A DNA stretch of 64,000 nucleotides from Pseudomonas silesiensis. Lineage in GTDB: Bacteria; Pseudomonadota; Gammaproteobacteria; Pseudomonadales; Pseudomonadaceae. Below, piece by piece: positions 33,173 through 41,241 of the stretch. The notes beneath the pieces are model-generated. The model was not told the DNA's origin. It was given only the letters and a program-made list of their open reading frames with translations, and ran no database searches. Both the position numbers and the translations under genes were made by a program. Positions within the stretch are counted from its first letter, which is position 1. Every line of letters begins with the position of its first letter. The stretch is from NCBI RefSeq assembly GCF_001661075.1, contig NZ_CP014870.1:2810501-2874500 (forward strand). Direction: 5' to 3'.

Positions 33173-34150
33173 ATGGCAGAGCCTCTAGCGTTCATCAATA
33201 CTCGAACCCAGACTTACGAGTCGCTCAAGGCTCAATTGGGTCTGACGGGTGTCTCCAAAAGCAAGTTCGATGCGCTCAACGGCCACATCGCCAACACGGT
33301 GGTGCTGGCCGGTGAGCTGGTTATCGTCGGTGACGTGACCACTTCATCCAGTACGAGCCAAGAGGCGTACCTCATGGCCAAGGCACGCGACATCCATATT
33401 GGTTTGTTGACAAACCAGGTCGACGCTGACGACTTTTTCCTGGACAACTTCGACCTGCTGAAGGAGGTGCTCTCCTATAGTTCTATTGGCGCCGGTGTGG
33501 TCAGTGACGGGTGGAGCAAGCACATGGCGGCGATCGGTAAGACTCTGGAAGAAATCGAGCAGTTGCATAAGGAGTTTCTGCGCACAGGATCAGAAACCGC
33601 CAGGAAAAAGTTCTTGGCCGAACGAGCCATCGTGTTCAGCAAGCTGGAGGGGCAGCTTGCAAGGGCGGCCTCTTATGGCTCGGGGCTACGTCACCAAGGG
33701 TCGATAAAAAGAATGCTTGGGATATCTACCAAGAGCTATTTGCATACGGGTGAGATTGTAGGGTATGCGGAAAAAGTCGATGGCGTTGCCAAGGCTGCAA
33801 AATTGATCAAGAGCGGCACGTATATAGGTACGGCGCTGACGGTTGCTTCGTCCGGGCTGGCAATCAGGAACGCGTGTGCGCTGGGGCGGGAGGAGGAATG
33901 CACGAGGGCCAAGTATGTGGAAGGTTTTTCATTAGCTGGGAGCTTGGGAGGAAGTGCTGTATTTGGGTCTTTAGGGGGCTTTTCAGCAACTTACGGTTGC
34001 ATACTAGTGCTGGGCATTGCTACTGGAGGCCCTGGGGCGCTGGTTTGCGGCGTAGTAGGCGGCGCATTAGCGGGGTATGTGGGGGGAAAGGTTGTCGAAG
34101 ACGAGGGCAGAAATTTTGGTGAGTATCTGTATGGAAGAATGGCGCAATGA
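33173..34150 (+). CDS. Putative pore-forming T6SS effector (LysM-like N-terminus, glycine-zipper C-terminus)
   Basis: 325 aa from the ATG at 33173. Residues about 7-47 (INTRTQTYESLKAQLGLTGV and following, ending VVLAGELVIVGD) resemble a LysM-like cargo-loading module. The middle is helical and charged (about 60-190). The last third holds hydrophobic glycine-rich segments, YIGTALTVASSGLAI and GSLGGSAVFGSLGGF, with ALVCGVVGGALAGYVGGK near the end: a glycine zipper as in membrane-disrupting effectors. It sits directly behind hcp, and its stop overlaps the start of a membrane protein gene (ATGA), the usual effector-immunity layout. Codon use becomes AT-richer toward the C-terminus. The toxic activity is inferred. 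Confidence 0.75.
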   Translation: MAEPLAFINTRTQTYESLKAQLGLTGVSKSKFDALNGHIANTVVLAGELVIVGDVTTSSSTSQEAYLMAKARDIHIGLLTNQVDADDFFLDNFDLLKEVLSYSSIGAGVVSDGWSKHMAAIGKTLEEIEQLHKEFLRTGSETARKKFLAERAIVFSKLEGQLARAASYGSGLRHQGSIKRMLGISTKSYLHTGEIVGYAEKVDGVAKAAKLIKSGTYIGTALTVASSGLAIRNACALGREEECTRAKYVEGFSLAGSLGGSAVFGSLGGFSATYGCILVLGIATGGPGALVCGVVGGALAGYVGGKVVEDEGRNFGEYLYGRMAQ

Positions 34151-34521
34151 GCCATGAGTCACTCGGTCTGATATCGCTAATGTTATTCCCGCCCTTTTTG
34201 CTATTGGCGATTTGGCTAATTTACATGGTTCATGTCTATACAGAGAGAGCCGAGGCCTTGATGATCAATAGTAGTTTCATAGAGGCTAACAGGTCGCTAT
34301 TTTCTCAGATGGGTTTGATTGGGAAAGCCATGCGCAATGGTTTGCTCACTTTGGCCTTGCTAACGCCGACACTCGCTGCAAAGCGCGGGCTAGTGAATGT
34401 CGCTGATGTGAAAAATTTCCCGATCGGCTTGAGGCGAATATTGTTTTTGTCTTGGGGGTCCAGTTTTGTATTCTCAGTCGCACTCGTCGTGCTAAATGTT
34501 TTTCGCCGATATTCATATTGA
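34147..34521 (+). CDS. Putative membrane immunity protein of the T6SS effector
   Basis: 124 aa whose ATG overlaps the effector stop by four bases. Hydrophobic segments are at about 7-29 (LISLMLFPPFLLLAIWLIYM), 62-80 (GLLTLALLTPTLAAK) and 98-117 (LFLSWGSSFVFSVALVVLNV). An inner-membrane protein of this size, coupled to an effector with a glycine zipper, is what one expects of an immunity protein against a pore former. No named family is recognised. GC content is clearly lower than in the core genes. Confidence 0.65.
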   Translation: MSHESLGLISLMLFPPFLLLAIWLIYMVHVYTERAEALMINSSFIEANRSLFSQMGLIGKAMRNGLLTLALLTPTLAAKRGLVNVADVKNFPIGLRRILFLSWGSSFVFSVALVVLNVFRRYSY

Positions 34522-34953
34522 ATAATTGGTTGGAGATGAGAGGGTTTAACTGGTGAGTTAAACGCTGCTCTATTCAGAGATTCGTATGCGGTCGTAAAGC
34601 GGGTGCGTATGACATGGAGTGGAAATGAGTCCGGTGGAGCCAGGATTGATTGTTATATTAATATTTATACCAATGATATTGTCGTTGCGGACCGGAATGT
34701 AGGAGCGAGCTTGGTCCGGGCGACGTTCCGACGATGGTCGCCAACGATAACGCTGCTAACCTGCCACCGCGCGGCGTTCTTGGGTTTTTCGCGAGCAAGC
34801 TCGCTCCTACAGGGGATTTGCAGACTAGGGATCACACTGGTATTGGCAAATATTATTGAGCTGGCATTTGAGTATAAATATCTGATGCAGAGGCTTGGGG
34901 CCCGCGTATATGCTCGGGGCGACTTAGAAACTTATGCTCGGGTTGAACTGATA
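34522..34953. other. AT-rich intergenic stretch with REPIN and no clear gene
   Basis: Low-GC sequence follows the immunity gene. A short palindrome GTTTAAC-TGGTGA-GTTAAAC (34544-34563) has no T tract. The REPIN at 34698-34811 follows, then about 140 bases that are open in the frame of the DUF2268 gene but show no family resemblance. It may hold remnants of the transferred cassette. Confidence 0.4.
34698..34811. repeat. REPIN upstream of the DUF2268 gene
   Basis: The left unit TGTAGGAGCGAGCTTGGTCC runs to ACGATGG near 34737; the right unit TTCGCGAGCAAGCTCGCTCC ends in TACA at 34811. It lies in the AT-rich stretch behind the immunity gene, so an open frame starting at 34603 that passes through it is not a real N-terminus. 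Confidence 0.85.
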
Positions 34954-35625
34954 ATGGACAGGTGGACGCTGCACTGGCTGGAAGCCTCAGGGAGCCTTGA
35001 TGAATATCGCGCCGAGGTGATCGGCGAATTCGACACCGCCTGCAAGACGGTCTCGCGATTGCTCACCCCACCGCGACTTGATGTGCTGATCCAGCGCGTG
35101 CCTGGCGAGACCATCCCCGAGCTGGGGCTGATGGGGCGAGCGTATCGAAGCACCCTGTTCTCGATGACCCTCGATCCGGATAACCCCAATTGGTTGCCCA
35201 GCCTGCGCAGCGGCGCGTTGCATCGGCAGATCGTGCATGAGGTCCATCATTGTTTGCGCATGGCGGGTCCGGGTTATGGCTGGACACTGGGTGAAGCCTT
35301 GGTCAGCGAGGGACTGGCCGGGCAATTTGTCCGCCATTTGCTCGGCAGCGATCCAGAGCCTTGGGAAAATGCCGTCAGTAACGCCGATCTTCTGTGCAAT
35401 CCAGTAGATCTGCAGGCGCTTGAGTCGGGGTACTACAACCACAGCGAGTGGTTCTTCGGTTCCGGCGCTCACCCCAAATGGCTCGGTTATACGCTCGGTT
35501 ATCAGATGGTCGGACGCTGGCTGGCGTCGGTTGGCGACATCGACGGGGCCACATGGATCAACGTACCCGCCGCCGACATTATCGCCTCGGCGCTTGAGGA
35601 AGGCATTGTGGTGCTCAAGCCCTGA
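34954..35625 (+). CDS. DUF2268 family protein, predicted zinc protease
   Basis: 223 aa from the ATG at 34954 (MDRWTLHWLEASGSLDEYRA), the start that fits family length. HEVHHCLRMAGPGYG carries an HExxH zinc-binding motif; GEALVSEGLAGQFVRHLLG supplies the usual downstream Glu. PELGLMGRAYRSTLFSMTLD is also typical. It is a predicted cytoplasmic metalloprotease of unknown substrate. An in-frame ATG at 34885 could add 23 residues; neither start has a strong ribosome-binding site, perhaps because the REPIN and AT-rich insert replaced the native leader. Confidence 0.82.
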   Translation: MDRWTLHWLEASGSLDEYRAEVIGEFDTACKTVSRLLTPPRLDVLIQRVPGETIPELGLMGRAYRSTLFSMTLDPDNPNWLPSLRSGALHRQIVHEVHHCLRMAGPGYGWTLGEALVSEGLAGQFVRHLLGSDPEPWENAVSNADLLCNPVDLQALESGYYNHSEWFFGSGAHPKWLGYTLGYQMVGRWLASVGDIDGATWINVPAADIIASALEEGIVVLKP

Positions 35626-35699
35626 GTCAAACTGATCAAGTCGGGAAAGGGTCCAACGACCTCAGCTTCATTCAGGCATTCAAACCGGGGAACCGCAAG

Positions 35700-36122
35700 A
35701 TGACTCAAACACTGGAACGCGCCATTGCCATCGCTGCCAACGCCCATCAAGGGCAAGTCGACAAGGGCGGATCACCTTACATCCTGCATCCGCTGAGGGT
35801 CATGTTGCGGGTCAACACCCTCGAAGAGCGCATCGTTGCGGTACTGCATGACGTGGTCGAAGACTGCGGCATCAGCCTGGAGGACCTGCGCCAGGAAGGC
35901 TTCAGCGAAACGGTGCTGGAGGCTATCGCGTCGGTGACCAAGGTGCCGGGCGAGTCCTATGAGGCATTCGTCGAACGCGCGGCCCTGAACCCGGTCGGCC
36001 GCGTAGTCAAATTGGCGGACCTCGAAGAAAACAGCGATTTATCGCGGATTGAACAGCCGTCCTGGGACGATCTGGAGCGCATTGAAAAGTATCGGCGGGC
36101 GATTGGCGTATTGCGCTCGTAA
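35700..36122 (+). CDS. HD domain phosphohydrolase, small (p)ppGpp-hydrolase-like
   Basis: 140 aa. The HD signature is spread as in SpoT/Mesh1: HQGQVDKGGSPYILHPLRVM, then VAVLHDVVEDCGIS (the HD pair), then VKLADLEENSDLSR. A synthetase domain is absent, so this would be a hydrolase only. Relatives hydrolyse guanosine tetraphosphate or related nucleotides; that is known only for some members. It stands alone, 74 bases after the DUF2268 gene. Confidence 0.82.
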   Translation: MTQTLERAIAIAANAHQGQVDKGGSPYILHPLRVMLRVNTLEERIVAVLHDVVEDCGISLEDLRQEGFSETVLEAIASVTKVPGESYEAFVERAALNPVGRVVKLADLEENSDLSRIEQPSWDDLERIEKYRRAIGVLRS

Positions 36123-36132
36123 CGTCGCGCAA

Positions 36133-36606
36133 TTACAAGACGTGCTTGGCCAGAGTCGCCATTAGCGCCTCGGTGACCAGAGCAATCAGGATGGGTTTTG
36201 ACCTCGCCTGCATATCGCCACCGATAGCGGCTTGCTGTGCCTTTACTTTGCCCATGTATTTCGATGAGGTACCTTCAGCCGCGAGCGAGGACAACTCTTT
36301 TGCAGAGAATGACTTTCCATAGGCGTGCGCAAGATTCTCGTCCCAGTCAGGCTGATACTTCGGCAGCAATGCGTTGATTTGCTCAGCTATGGCACTGCTT
36401 GCTCCGGAGCTTCCCAGCTTTGAAGCGATCATCGCGTAGGTGACCGTTCTCTGCGCTGCCAATAGTGCAAGGGCACGGAGATTACTGCCCATGTGTGCCT
36501 TGGCTACGAGCGTGCGAGCGGCATCAAGAGAGGGTGTTTCAGCCGACACCGGGCTTGCGAGCGCGAACATGGTCAACGCGAGAGCAGCAAAATAAATCCT
36601 TTTCAC
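36133..36606 (-). CDS. Secreted DUF2059-like protein
   Basis: 157 aa from a GTG at 36606 with GGAG seven bases in front; the resulting N-terminus KRIYFAALALTMFALASPVS plus AEA-like cleavage is a good signal peptide, which decides the start. The C-terminal half, AYGKSFSAKELSSLAAEGTS followed by SKYMGKVKAQQAAIG, resembles DUF2059. It is probably periplasmic, with unknown function. A start further upstream would bury the signal peptide. Confidence 0.68.
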   Translation of the reverse strand: MKRIYFAALALTMFALASPVSAETPSLDAARTLVAKAHMGSNLRALALLAAQRTVTYAMIASKLGSSGASSAIAEQINALLPKYQPDWDENLAHAYGKSFSAKELSSLAAEGTSSKYMGKVKAQQAAIGGDMQARSKPILIALVTEALMATLAKHVL

Positions 36607-36854
36607 AGTTTGGCTCCATAGGAGGGTTCGTCGTGGTTCGGCAGGCTTGCGCACGATAATGTCCAATATTGCCAATGACTGCCACTGATGGTGAAGCAAC
36701 CGCTCAGCTTCGACCCGCTCCCCGATAGCCTGCCAACTGCAAGAGTGGTACTGACGAACACTTTGAGGTCGAAATCTGACACGCCTCGAGGATCCCTGAC
36801 GCCGACAATTCGCCTGGGTGCAACAACCTTGAAAGCGGCGCGCGGGGATCAACC

Positions 36855-37943
36855 ATGGTTAGCAGTGTTTTTGACAAGTTCAAGCCAGGAGAGGATGCCT
36901 TTAGCGCCCATCCTGGCGAATCTGACCGACCACAACCATCGCCGCTGCGTATCGGCTTCTGGCTGATGGAAGCGTTCGATTTGTACACCCTGGCCAATGC
37001 GCTGGAGCCACTGCGCCTGGCCAACCAGGTGGCCGGGCGCACGCTTTGCCAATGGCAGATGCTCAGTCTGCATGGAGGGCAACTGCACGCCAGCAACGGC
37101 ATCGCCACTGCCACGGTGCAACTGGATCAGGCCCAGGCACTGGACGTGTTGATCCTCTGTGGTGGCGATAGCGTGCACGCCGGCGCGGATCAACCGGACG
37201 TTCGCCAGCAGCTGGGTTACTGGGCGCAGCAGCCGATCAGCCTGGGGGCCTTGGGCAAGGCTGGTTGGCTGCTGGCGCAGATCGGGGCGCTGGACGGCTA
37301 TCGCTGCAGCTTGCCCGAGCCCGACGCGCGTGAGTCCCAGGGCGCCTTCAAGGAGTTGAACCCGGTGGCTGCGCCGTTTTGCGTTGACCGTCATCGCCTG
37401 ACCTGTGTCGGGCCGCAGGCTGTTCAAGGGTTGATGCACGAACTGCTCTCCCGCAACCACGGACGTGCTCTGGTGCTGCGCATGGAGAAACACGCCGCGC
37501 GCCAGGCCAGGCCGCTACAGGCCATGCATAACGCCCCGGCAAGGCTGCAAGCGGCGCTGGCGTTGATGGGCGATCACTTGAGCCGCACCTTGGGTATCGA
37601 CGAACTGGCGGAGAAGATGGGCATGTCGCGCCGACACCTGGAGCGGTTGTTCAAGCGCAGTCTGGGGTGTTCGCCGTCTCGGCATTATCTGGATTTGCGT
37701 CTGCAGCGGGCGCGTCAGTTACTGCAGGCCGGGGGGCAATCGATGGTGGAGGTTGTCCAGGCGTGCGGGTTTGTTTCGGTGCAACATTTTGCCCGCTGCT
37801 ATCGCCAGTACTTCGGTGCGCATCCGCGGGAGGATGAGGGTGGGGATTTGCTAGGGATTGCGGGGTGTCAGTCAGCCTCTATTTTGAATGTGCCGGCCTC
37901 TTCGCTGCGGTGCGGCGATCCGACAAGCCAGCTCCCACACTGA
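36855..37943 (+). CDS. GlxA family transcriptional regulator (DJ-1/PfpI plus AraC HTH)
   Basis: 362 aa. The N-terminal DJ-1/PfpI-like domain is about 30-215 (LRIGFWLMEAFDLYTLANAL). The AraC helix-turn-helix pair is about 225-325 (LSRTLGIDELAEKMGMSRRH and VVQACGFVSVQHFARCYRQY). Relatives control betaine, carnitine or arginine catabolism. Its C-terminal end, ASSLRCGDPTSQLPH, is encoded by a REP unit, so the native tail may have been replaced. It lies upstream of creatinase and is a plausible regulator of it. Confidence 0.9.
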   Translation: MVSSVFDKFKPGEDAFSAHPGESDRPQPSPLRIGFWLMEAFDLYTLANALEPLRLANQVAGRTLCQWQMLSLHGGQLHASNGIATATVQLDQAQALDVLILCGGDSVHAGADQPDVRQQLGYWAQQPISLGALGKAGWLLAQIGALDGYRCSLPEPDARESQGAFKELNPVAAPFCVDRHRLTCVGPQAVQGLMHELLSRNHGRALVLRMEKHAARQARPLQAMHNAPARLQAALALMGDHLSRTLGIDELAEKMGMSRRHLERLFKRSLGCSPSRHYLDLRLQRARQLLQAGGQSMVEVVQACGFVSVQHFARCYRQYFGAHPREDEGGDLLGIAGCQSASILNVPASSLRCGDPTSQLPH

Positions 37944-38074
37944 GCTGGCGTCGAGCCCCGATCCTGCGATCGACATAGCCCCACTGTGGGAGCGGGCTTG
38001 CCCGCGAAGAGGCCCTTTCAGCCAACATCAATGTTGAATTTAAGTCCGCCTTTGCGAGCAAGCTCGCTCCTGCA
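37901..38074. repeat. REP cluster downstream of the GlxA regulator
   Basis: A unit of the GCTGCGGTGCGGCGATCCGA class (37901-37940) overlaps the end of the regulator. It is followed by a doublet of GTGGGAGCGGGCTTGCCCGC (37985-38012) and TTTGCGAGCAAGCTCGCTCC (38051-38074). Two REP classes are therefore side by side. Confidence 0.83.
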
Positions 38075-38097
38075 TTGACCGAGTGAATTTCTGTCCC

Positions 38098-38131
38098 AAT
38101 GCCTCCGTCCGACGGGGGCATTGTTGTTTTT
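38098..38131 (+). terminator. Intrinsic terminator between the regulator and creatinase
   Basis: AATGCCTCCG and CGGGGGCATT form a 10-bp stem (one G-T pair) with a five-base loop, followed by GTTGTTTTT. It separates the GlxA gene and REP cluster from the creatinase promoter region. Confidence 0.7.
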
Positions 38132-38287
38132 GGCGTATGGGTTGGAGGGGCGTTTGCCAAAGAGCGGATCTGACCAACTACAGGTCGGATTCGCACAAAA
38201 AACCTCGCTTTGCATCTGTTCGAATGATCTTCAGCGGCCCGACCAGAGTGGCGCCTTCTGTTGCAATCACTGACAAGGATAAATGAC

Positions 38288-39499
38288 ATGCAAATGCCCA
38301 AAACCATCCAGATCATGAACGGCGAAAAAGTGACGCCGACCTTTTCGGCCCAGGAATATGCCAATCGCCAGGCGAAATTACGGGCTTACCTGGCGCAGAA
38401 CAATATCGACGCGGCGGTCTTCACCTCGTATCACAACATCAACTACTACAGCGATTTCCTGTATTGCTCCTTCGGCCGTCAGTACGCACTGGTGGTGACC
38501 CAGGACAGCGCCGTCACCATCAGCGCCAACATCGATGGCGGCCAGCCTTGGCGCCGGACTGTCGGCACGGAAAACATCGTCTACACCGACTGGCAGCGTG
38601 ACAACTATTTCGTCGCGATCCAGCAAGCCTTGCCCAAGGCCGGGCGGATCGGCATCGAATTCGACCACCTGAACCTGCTCAATCGCGACAAGCTCGCCAG
38701 CCGTTACCCGCAGGCCGAACTGGTGGACGTCGCGGCACCCTGCATGCGCATGCGCATGATCAAGTCCGCCGAAGAGCATGCGATCATCCGTCACGGCGCA
38801 CGCGTAGCGGACATCGGTGGTGCGGCCATCGTCGAAGCCTTGCGTGACCAGGTGCCGGAATATGAAGTGGCGCTGCATGCGACCCAGGCGATGGTGCGCG
38901 AAATTGCCCGCACCTTCCCCGACTCCGAACTGATGGACACCTGGACCTGGTTCCAGTCCGGCATCAACACCGACGGCGCGCATAACCCGGTGACCTCGCG
39001 CAAGGTCAACAAGGGCGACATCCTCAGCCTCAATTGCTTCCCGATGATCGCCGGGTACTACACGGCGCTGGAACGCACCTTGTTCCTGGATCACTGTTCC
39101 GACGAGCATCTGCGCTTGTGGGAGGTCAACGTCAAGGTGCACGAGGCCGGTCTGAAGCTGATCAAGCCGGGCATGCGCTGCTGCGATATCGCGCTGCAAC
39201 TGAACGAGATCTTCCTGGAGCACGATCTGCTGCAGTACCGCACCTTCGGCTACGGCCACTCGTTCGGCACGTTGAGCCATTACTACGGCCGCGAAGCCGG
39301 GCTGGAACTGCGCGAAGACATCGACACGGTGCTGGAGCCGGGGATGGTGGTGTCCATCGAGCCGATGATCATGCTGCCCGAAGGCCTGCCGGGCGCCGGT
39401 GGTTATCGTGAGCACGACATCCTGATCGTCAACGAGCAGGGCGGGGAAAACATCACCCATTTCCCGTATGGTCCGGAACACAACATCATCAAGAAGTAA
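38288..39499 (+). CDS. Creatinase (creatine amidinohydrolase)
   Basis: 403 aa from the ATG at 38288, the same length as the P. putida enzyme. It hydrolyses creatine to sarcosine and urea. The sequence is close to that enzyme throughout as I remember it, including the N-terminal MQMPKT; the catalytic His falls at residue 232 in GINTDGAHNP, and the pita-bread fold continues through FGYGHSFGTLSHYYGREAGL. An earlier ATG at 38261 is not needed. Creatininase and sarcosine oxidase genes are not adjacent. A strong terminator follows, so the transporter downstream is transcribed separately. Confidence 0.96.
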   Translation: MQMPKTIQIMNGEKVTPTFSAQEYANRQAKLRAYLAQNNIDAAVFTSYHNINYYSDFLYCSFGRQYALVVTQDSAVTISANIDGGQPWRRTVGTENIVYTDWQRDNYFVAIQQALPKAGRIGIEFDHLNLLNRDKLASRYPQAELVDVAAPCMRMRMIKSAEEHAIIRHGARVADIGGAAIVEALRDQVPEYEVALHATQAMVREIARTFPDSELMDTWTWFQSGINTDGAHNPVTSRKVNKGDILSLNCFPMIAGYYTALERTLFLDHCSDEHLRLWEVNVKVHEAGLKLIKPGMRCCDIALQLNEIFLEHDLLQYRTFGYGHSFGTLSHYYGREAGLELREDIDTVLEPGMVVSIEPMIMLPEGLPGAGGYREHDILIVNEQGGENITHFPYGPEHNIIKK

Positions 39500-39505
39500 G
39501 ACGAG

Positions 39506-39536
39506 CGCCGCACAGTGAGCCTGTGCGGCGTTTTTT
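39506..39536 (+). terminator. Strong intrinsic terminator after creatinase
   Basis: CGCCGCACAG and CTGTGCGGCG form a perfect 10-bp stem with a five-base loop, followed by TTTTTT, seven bases after the creatinase stop. Confidence 0.9.
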
Positions 39537-39681
39537 GTTGCAACTGATGCATGCGCGCCCAAGAACGCGCAGCATCTACAAACCCATAACCCTGCCAAGT
39601 AAAACAATAGAGGGGTTTTGCCATGATCCGCGTCCCGACTTTCCATATCCAAAACCGCACCTTTACCACCGGAGGTGCGCA

Positions 39682-41022
39682 ATGAGCACCCAGAGCGCGA
39701 GCCTGACACCCACCCTGGAACAGCAACGTGAACTGACGTCCGAGCGCAAGGCCTTGCGCCGCGCGGCCAGTGCCAGCTTCATGGGCAACTTCGTCGAGTG
39801 GTTCGACTATGCAGCCTATGGCTACCTGGCAACGGTCATCGCCCTGACGTTTTTTCCGCAGACCGACAAGGCGACGGCGTTGTTGGCGACGTTCGCGGTG
39901 TTCGCGTTGTCGTTTATCGTGCGTCCCCTGGGCGGGCTGGTCTGGGGTCACTTCGGTGACAAGTACGGGCGGCGCAGTGCGTTGTCCTGGTCGATCCTGA
40001 TCATGTCGGTGTCGACCTTCTGCATCGGCATTCTGCCCACTTACAACCATATCGGTCTGTGGGCACCGGCCTTGTTGTTGCTGATCCGCCTGTTCCAGGG
40101 TTTTTCCGCTTCCGGCGAATACGCTGGGGCGTCAGCCTTTCTCGCCGAGTACGCCCCTGAAGGCAAGCGCGGGTTGTATACCAGCATCGTTCCGGCGAGC
40201 ACCGCGGCCGGCCTGCTGTTCGGCGCGGTGTTCGTGGCCGGACTGCATGCCTGGATGAGTGTCGAGGACCTGCACAGCTGGGGCTGGCGCCTGCCGTTTC
40301 TGTTGGCGGCGCCGTTTGGTCTAGTGGGGCGTTATATCCGCATGAGCCTGCAGGACACGCCCAAATTCCTGGAAATGGAAAAACGCCTGGAAGCCAAGGA
40401 GTGCGCGACCCATTCGCCGGTTCGCGAGTTGCTGACTGTGCACCGGCGCAGCGTGATGATCGGGATCGGCGTGACCTGCCTGAACGCGGTGGCCTTCTAC
40501 CTGCTGCTCAGCTACATGCCCACCTATCTGTCCACCGAGATGGGCATGAGCGAGAGCGATTCGTTCCTGGCGTCGACGGTGTCGCTGGCGACCTATATCG
40601 GGTTGATTTTCCTGATGGGCAAGCTGTCGGACCGCTTTGGCCGCAAGACCATGTTGCTGACGGCTTCGGTGTTGTTCCTGGTGCTGACGTTTCCGCTGTT
40701 CGGCATGCTGGAGAACCAGCCGCTGATCGTGATCCTGATGATCCAGATCGCCTTCGGCGCGATCCTGGCGATGAACGACGGCACCTTGCCGTGTTTCCTC
40801 GCCGAGATCTTCCCGACCCGGGTGCGTTTCAGTGGCTTTGCTTTCAGTTTCAATATCGCCAATGCGGTGTTCGGCGGTACCGCGCCGTTTATCGCGACCT
40901 GGCTGATTCAACTGACCGGCAACAAAATGGCGCCTGCCTGGTATCTGCTGGCGGCCGCGGCGGTGGCACTGGTGGCGATGCTGGCGAGTCGGGAGACGGC
41001 GCATAAGGCCTTGCAGGACTGA
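39682..41022 (+). CDS. MHS family MFS transporter
   Basis: 446 aa from the ATG at 39682, preceded by GGAGGTGCGC. Twelve membrane segments are evident. The MHS signature FVEWFDYAAYGYLATVIALT, then RPLGGLVWGHFGDKYGRRSA, places it with proton symporters such as ProP, KgtP and the betaine or creatine carriers. Its place directly after creatinase suggests uptake of creatine, sarcosine or a related compound. This is inference from context; the terminator in between means its expression may be independent. Confidence 0.92.
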   Translation: MSTQSASLTPTLEQQRELTSERKALRRAASASFMGNFVEWFDYAAYGYLATVIALTFFPQTDKATALLATFAVFALSFIVRPLGGLVWGHFGDKYGRRSALSWSILIMSVSTFCIGILPTYNHIGLWAPALLLLIRLFQGFSASGEYAGASAFLAEYAPEGKRGLYTSIVPASTAAGLLFGAVFVAGLHAWMSVEDLHSWGWRLPFLLAAPFGLVGRYIRMSLQDTPKFLEMEKRLEAKECATHSPVRELLTVHRRSVMIGIGVTCLNAVAFYLLLSYMPTYLSTEMGMSESDSFLASTVSLATYIGLIFLMGKLSDRFGRKTMLLTASVLFLVLTFPLFGMLENQPLIVILMIQIAFGAILAMNDGTLPCFLAEIFPTRVRFSGFAFSFNIANAVFGGTAPFIATWLIQLTGNKMAPAWYLLAAAAVALVAMLASRETAHKALQD

Positions 41023-41035
41023 GTCAATCTTCCCG

Positions 41036-41186
41036 CTGTGGACACAGCTTGCCTGCGATGGGGATCTCAAGGATGCCTTCGCGGGCAAGCTCCGCTCCTA
41101 CAGGTTTCGATTCGTACACAAAATTTTGGTACAACACCCATCTAATGTGGGAGCGGCGGTGCGGCGATCCGACTTGCCCGCGAAGG
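41036..41186. repeat. REP cluster with a hybrid unit
   Basis: A doublet spans 41036-41102 (CTGTGGACACAGCTTGCCTG and TTCGCGGGCAAGCTCCGCTC). A third unit at 41146-41186 reads TGTGGGAGCGGCGGTGCGGC then GATCCGACTTGCCCGCGAAG, which joins the start and end of one REP class to the middle of the CGGTGCGGCGATCCGA class. Confidence 0.8.
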
Positions 41187-41241
41187 GGCCAGTCCAGCCA
41201 ACATCCCTGTTGAATGTCAGTCCGCCATCGCGGTCAACCAA

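Noticed and set aside
34544..34563. Palindrome GTTTAAC-TGGTGA-GTTAAAC as a terminator of the T6SS cassette
   Set aside because: AT-rich stem and no T run; it may be an operator or chance.
34603..34953. N-terminal extension of the DUF2268 protein
   Set aside because: It translates a REPIN and AT-rich DNA, with no family match; the start at 34954 fits the family length.
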